64,000 nucleotides of DNA from Anagrus nilaparvatae (lineage: Eukaryota; Arthropoda; Insecta; Hymenoptera; Mymaridae). Both the position numbers and the translations under genes were made by a program. How positions within the stretch are numbered: position 1 is the first letter of the stretch; each line of letters opens with the position of its first letter. Location: the NCBI GenBank assembly GCA_022575985.1, contig JAKSXM010000002.1, forward strand, positions 20,447,001-20,511,000, in the 5' to 3' direction. The notes under the pieces are model-generated. The model was not told where the DNA came from. It ran no database searches and was given only the letters and a program-made list of their open reading frames with translations. Of the stretch, positions 58,655 through 64,000 are shown in pieces.

Positions 58655-61600
58655 ATGAATTTTTCAACTCTTATATGTTTAACTGTAATATTTGGCACCT
58701 ACGTAAGTTAATTAATTATATCTTTATTTTAAAATATATTTTTTTCTAAAAACTTATTTCTATCACTTGTAAATATTCTTTAATTAAGTATTTTGTAAAA
58801 ATACGCAAAATGAGATATACAAAATAAGTTATTTTCAAGAAAACCAAAAAGATAGCGAATAATTTAATAATCAAATTGAGAAAACGATCTTTTTGGATAA
58901 TAATAAATTTTTTCAATTTATGACTCACATTTGATACGATGATACAATCTGTATCTCTTTTTACGCACCGAGTAATTTGTTTTTTAATCAAAACGAATTT
59001 TTATTGAAATTTTGAAATTAAACATTTGAAAAATAGAATTTAAAAATTATAAAATTTTTTTTCTTCAAAATTAGGTAAAAAACGGGTTATTTTAGCTTTC
59101 TTAATTGTGACCAAGCTTCATCAATACGAAAATCATAACCCCATTATTTTAATAAAACTAAAACTGAAGAGACATTAAATAATCCCCCTACTATAAAACA
59201 TGTCAGCATGAGTGCTCTTTTACAAAAAAATTTTAAATTAATTAATAAATATACAACTAGACGCAACAACAAATTTTAATTTAAAATGTTGAATAATTGT
59301 TTATTAACTTAATTTTTCAGGCTGTTGTGAGCAATCCATTAGATTTTGAACAAGAAGATAAGGATTTGGAAAAAATGATTTCAGATTTACAATCACATAG
59401 AAAAGATGTCACAGATTTATTGGAAAGCCTATTGGAAGAAGTAAGTTAATTATTTTGCGTAAATGAAGTGACCATTATAAAATTTGATCTCTGACCTAAA
59501 ATTGATGCCCATTTTGCTATTTCAACTTATATTAAAGGACTTTAAAACAACATAATTCTGTTAGGGTGTTTAAGAAAAGTACTACATAGATTTAATGAGT
59601 GGCGTGGGTGATAAATACAAAGTGTTACGTGACAGCAATGTTCAATATCAAGCATCTCATAATATTACCGTTTTAAAACCAAAAGTAATCAAACCTAATT
59701 GTCAGGTTTCCAAATTGGTTCCAAAGTATTTTTTCCAAATAGCAGCCTCTTTCATTTTTTGGCATTTAAAAAGAAGTTTTTTTCTTATTTTGATTCTTAT
59801 TTTTCTTAAAAAATCAAAAATTGAACCTTATAAGCTAAAAATTGGCATGGAGGATTATTTATTTTATTTTATAATTTGTTTTGGGAACATATACTTTGTA
59901 ACTGACTTGTCGAAGATTAGGTCCGATCACTTTTGATTTAAAAACCCATGTTGTTTAATTTAAAAATTATCCACACAGATCACACTGATAAAAAAAATCC
60001 GCTTGCCCCAAGTTAAATTCTACTAGTCACAAACGAGAATCCGCTAACGGAAATAAAACTTATTCCACAGTAGACGGTTTATTTATTAATGTATATGTTA
60101 CAGTTAAAGCATACATTTAGTTAATGTATGTATTATCTAATATTTTCGTTAAAGTATAAGTCGTTTAAGAAATACACATTTTAACTAGCTAATATAAGCA
60201 TTAGCTATAGTCTGTGAATCTTAATCTGTTAAAATTGAATCCAATTTTTTTTTAATTTATAATTCTATTATCTTTCAAACTCATTCTTAGCTATTAGGCA
60301 CACCTATGGTTATGGTTATAAATTAGTTGGGGGGCGGAAGTGATTTCAAATACTTAAAAAGCATTTAGTTAAAAAAGTATAATAAAATAGAATTTAAAAA
60401 TTATAAAAATTTTTATTCGAAAATTGTGTAAAAAATGGGTTATCTTAGCTTTCTTAATTGTGACCAAGCTTCATCAGTACGAAAATCATAACCCCATTAT
60501 TTTAATAAAAATTTGAGTTACCTGCAAGGAAATAAAACTAAAACTGAAGAGAATTTAAATAATCCTCCTACTAAAAAACATATGTCAGCATGAGTGTTCT
60601 TTTACAAAAAATTTTAAATTAATTATTAAATATACAATTAGACGCAACAACAAATTTTATTTTAAAATATGAATAATTGTTTATTTACTTAATTTTTCAG
60701 GCTGTTGTGAGCAATACATTAGATTTTGAACAAAAAGATGATCATTTTAAAAAAATGTTTTCACATTTGCAAAAATTTTTTACCAAAAATGTAACAGGTT
60801 TCTTGGAAAATGTTTTTGAAGAAGTAAGTTAATTATTATCTATTCTGCTGGTAAATGATCAATTTAAAATTTGATTTTATGCCCATTTGGCCACTTCAGC
60901 TTATATTAGGGGACGATAAAATAAAACGTAACTCTATTTGGAATGGGTGGGTATTTGATGAAAGTGCTGCATACATTACATGGGGGGTGTGGGTATAAAA
61001 TACAAAGCGTTACGTTACAATAATGTTCAATATCTATAATGATCAGGTTTCCAAATCGGCTCCAAAACATTTTACCAATTTCATTATAGCATTACTTAGT
61101 TGTAAATTGACTATGATATCATTTACAAATGATTTGGTAAAAACCACTAGTTTCTTTCGAAATATTTATTCTATAATTGCTACAAGCTAATTGCTGTTAG
61201 CGTGACGCTATTCCAACTTTGTTTTATTAATTCAAATTTCTTTTTCTTTACTTTCATAAATAGAGTATATTTATAATGGAACAAAAGACTATTTACATTT
61301 ATATTTATATTAAAATTTTTTTGTTAGTAGCGCGGTGATAGGGGTAGAAAAAAAATTGACATTTTGTTACCGAGGGTAGTCGCTCAGTTTTTTTTTGAGG
61401 TAACTACCTCAAAAATGAAAAAATTGGTTACGTTTTTTTAACGCCCCCTTACAGCTATAAACAATGAACATTAAAATTTTTTTATTACAAAAGCTAGTTA
61501 AGTAATTTCAAACATAATATTGTAAAATTAAAAAATTACTTTTTAGAAGAAAAATGAATTTAAAAATATAACTGAATATTGTGTGGGAATCAATCGTAAT

Positions 61601-62550
61601 AATTTAAATATTATGTTAAATGAAAACAAAGATTGTGTTTCTAAAATTGATGGAGCATTTTCTGGATTATACAAGGTTATTGAAAATTTAAAAATACAAT
61701 ATAATGAACTTAAAGATCCCGAAGCTATTGAAAAATTTTCTGTAAGTAAATAAAAAATATTTTCTATGAATTTTTTTCAACAAAAATTTATAATAATCAG
61801 AGTATTCTAAAATTTGGGTAAAAAAGGAAAAATCGTAGACAATTTTTTATTTTAAATTATTGTTAACTTAAAGATTTGAACCATTCACTCATGTTTTGGA
61901 TACTCTAAATATTAAAACATTTTCGTAAAAATTATAATAAATAAGTGAATAATTCTTAGTAAAACAAACCTAAAGAGAAGGAAAGTAAAAATTTCTGGTA
62001 TTTTAAATGAAATTGACTTAGCTAAGTTTAGTAAGTAAAAATAAGATGCAATGCCAATATTTAAAATTTTATAGGTTCAAAGTTTATTAGGCAAATACTT
62101 AAATTATTTGTTCCACTTTTTTCAGAGCTTAAAAAAGTTAAAAAAAAAGAATTAATTCAAATTTTATACTTATAAATTTGAAAATATTTAAAAACCAAAA
62201 AACTGCTTTGAATCTAGAACCTGAAAATCATAATTTTACATTCTAAAGGCGGTCATAAAGATTTTTTCCGAATTCTAAACTTTCACCTCTCATTTGGTTT
62301 TTTATTGAAGAATTACTTCATATTTTTAACAATAATTCAGAAATTCTTTGTAAAACAGGGCCATATGCTGACTGTACTTGATAGGGATTTCAAATTAGAA
62401 ACCCTTTTTGAAGAAGTAGAAAAATGTCCAAATTTGAAGGAATTTTTTTCAGTTACCCTCTCGGTTACCCTTGAAGAAAATATTAATAAATGCATTTCAG
62501 AGGAACTATACAAACGTCAAAAAATTTTACAAGATCTAAAAACTTATTAA
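58655..62550 (+). CDS. Secreted orphan protein F, family II, with duplicated exon 2
   Basis: Exons 58655-58702 (signal peptide MNFSTLICLTVIFGTY), 59321-59440 (exon 2a), 60701-60823 (exon 2b), 61547-61741 and 62359-62550, all phase 0. With both exon 2 copies the protein has 225 residues, with one 184 or 185. Exons 2a (AVVSNPLDFEQEDKDLEKMI) and 2b (AVVSNTLDFEQKDDHFKKMF) are tandem duplicates and could be used together or alternatively. Exon 3 has ITEYC, 17 residues, then NENKDC; exon 4 has EKC, 21 residues, then INKCISEELYK. This is the same two-pair pattern, the same NKDC and CIS landmarks and the same exon phases as family I, so I infer distant homology. No known domain is recognised. Intact. 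Confidence 0.75.
59029..61090 (+). repeat. Tandem duplication carrying exons 2a and 2b of gene F
   Basis: The block beginning AATAGAATTTAAAAATTAT at 59029 recurs at about 60388, and homology runs through the exon (GGCTGTTGTGAGCAAT), its donor and to about 61090. The period is about 1.36-1.38 kb. The middle 59690-60385 is present once. Confidence 0.75.
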
Positions 62551-62626
62551 ATAATTTAATTTTTATTTTATAATTCTCATTTTTCAAAATTATTTAAATT
62601 ACTCTGTAAAAAAATGTGTTAGATTG

Positions 62627-62632
62627 AATAAA
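62627..62632 (+). terminator. Poly(A) signal of gene F
   Basis: AATAAA 77 bp after the stop codon, in GATTGAATAAAATTTTAAAA. Confidence 0.6.
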
Positions 62633-62639
62633 ATTTTAA

Positions 62640-63600
62640 AATTTTTATTAAATACTGTTTCTTTAATTTTTTTTGAATTAAAATCCTTTCTTGAAATATT
62701 TTTTTTTTTTTTTTTTTTTGTATATATATTTGGTGATAACGATAAACTATTCTTTATAAAAACTATTGTATTTTTTTCCTGCATTATGCTAAAAAAGTTG
62801 ATGACGATTAAAAACTTTTCAGTGGTTCTTGGAAAACTTTTGAAGAAATGTCTGTTTTGAATAAGTAGTAGCATCCAAAAAGTTATCATAAGCTCACTGA
62901 TTCCCGTTGGAATTAGATCTCTAGGCCAAGACAAGCACCCAAAAACCTTAAAAAACCGCGTTTTTTTGTGGAGGAGTTCCTAGATTGTATTTAATTTCTA
63001 GCTCTAGGATTTTACTACTTTTTAAGAAAAATTTTTTTGGTTGCCCTTAGGGCCCTCTTAAGACCCTGAAATATAATTTTGAAATTTTCAAAAATCGGTT
63101 TTTCAGCATAAAAAAATATACCATCCTTACATTTTGTATATATTCCTTTCAGGTTAAAAAACTATATTTTTTAACTTTCTAGCAAATCTCATGAAGGGCG
63201 AACCAATTTTTAATACCCAAAAATCCAAAATCTTCTACCGCCGTTTATCCGCGCTTTTTTAACTGCTGTGAAATTTTTATTTTAAACAGTTTATTGTTCC
63301 ATAAATGCAAAAGCATGGTTATTAAACTGATTTTAGTTTCTCTGTACCATTGTTTTAGGTAAAATTTTGATTTTTTGACATATAAGCACGTTTTGAGACC
63401 TCAGGAAGCTAAAAAACCGGTTTTTAAAAAAATTATGTGTGTGTGTGTGTGTGTGTATGGTATGTATATATGTAGCAATGTAATCGGTGATATTTCACAA
63501 CCAGTATGACATTAATAGCTAATTTTCTTCACCAAAAAATCTCGAGGTACTTTTTTTTTTAATTTGGATGTAATACCTTTTCAAAAAAATAGTTTTAATT
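62640..63600. other. Intergenic dispersed repeats downstream of F
   Basis: A long T run (about 62700-62720). 62900-63190 resembles 30317-30620. 63340-63460 is the inverted partner of 55335-55445 and ends in (TG)n. 63470-63590 resembles 16790-16900. Confidence 0.45.
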
Positions 63601-63602
63601 CA

Positions 63603-64000
63603 TCAGATAGCAGTAGCAAAGAATCTGAACGTAGTAGTGATGAATCAAATGATTCAGATAATGAAATGGAACAGAGAAGAAATAAAATTCCTTATAGAGA
63701 GTTGATTGGTGAAAATCCTGAAATTGAAGAGTTGCAGGCTTAGATGGTAGACAATCGAGTTCCGTTAGTTCATTGTAGCTATCTTATAGTTATATTTATG
63801 CGTAGATTACTACCTGAATTACCGAAAACTGCAAATGCTTTTTTGGAAACATAATCAGCTAGATATGTAATTATAAATATGGATGATTTAGATGGTTCAA
63901 AAGGAGAATTTACTTATATAGGAATTGTAAAAGGTTTACAATGGTAGTCTAAGCCAAAATATTACCATATAAATCAGAATTGGGATCAGATAGAATTAAA
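63603..64000 (+). pseudogene. EnSpm/CACTA-type transposase relic, N-terminal part, cut by window
   Basis: A single frame reads an acidic, Ser-rich stretch (SDNEMEQRRNKIPYRELIG), then MVDNRVPLVHCSYLIV, LLPELPKTANAFLET and GEFTYIGIVKGLQW, which matches the conserved N-terminal block of insect EnSpm-like transposases (the pattern of a variable-response block VPLVH...LPKT...FLxT followed by an xFxYxGI motif). Three in-frame stops interrupt it: TAG at 63741, TAA after FLET and TAG after GLQW. There is no shift of frame, so the decay is by point mutation. It is not the same copy as the element at 30641, whose N terminus is unrelated in sequence. Confidence 0.7.

Noticed and set aside
8254..62550. 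Proviral polydnavirus segment, suggested by a clustered secreted gene family in a possible wasp genome
   Set aside because: No viral gene families, excision motifs or segment structure are seen; the surroundings are ordinary transposons.

Overview
The window is strongly A+T-rich DNA with GT-AG introns, arthropod-style TATA and TCAGT start-site elements, AATAAA poly(A) signals, a tRNA-derived SINE and several classes of DNA and LTR transposon. It is therefore nuclear DNA of a eukaryote, most likely an insect. A parasitoid wasp with a very A+T-rich genome is my best guess, but that is inference only. There are no bacterial features.

The recognisable host genes are six copies of one secreted-protein gene family that I cannot name. 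Five copies share a body called here family I: A (8254-10703, +), B (14320-15535, -), C (18737-20051, -), D (39818-46213, +) and E (51154-52733, -). A sixth, divergent gene F (58655-62550, +) is family II. All use the same plan: a tiny signal-peptide exon ending in Tyr, then phase-0 exons starting with Ala-Val, then an exon carrying a first Cys pair that ends in Asn-Lys-Asp-Cys, then a last exon carrying a second Cys pair. E is a chimera: promoter, signal-peptide exon and start of intron 1 come from family II, the remaining three exons from family I. F has a tandem duplication of its second exon.

Most other sequence is transposon-derived. From left to right: a nearly complete LTR element lacking pol (1-5269); a 1.9-kb upstream arm shared in inverted orientation by genes A and C; a 1.1-kb TIR element in intron 1 of A; a 7-kb long-TIR element (23342-30312) holding a full-length tRNA-Gly-like SINE and nested palindromes; an 8.7-kb CACTA/EnSpm-like transposon (30641-39374) with a decayed spliced transposase, an opposite-strand BEN-like accessory gene, a symmetrical divergent promoter region and a tRNA-like gene; a 5.1-kb nested element inside intron 1 of gene D (40132-45242); a 1.7-kb near-perfect palindrome (48257-49969); a 380-bp retroposed fragment upstream of F with a clean empty site upstream of E; and a second EnSpm-like transposase relic running off the right edge.

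Together the picture is a rapidly evolving secreted gene cluster that duplicates, inverts and swaps exons within a dense field of inverted-repeat transposons. The shared phase-0 intron 1 makes exchange of the promoter plus signal exon possible without breaking the reading frame.
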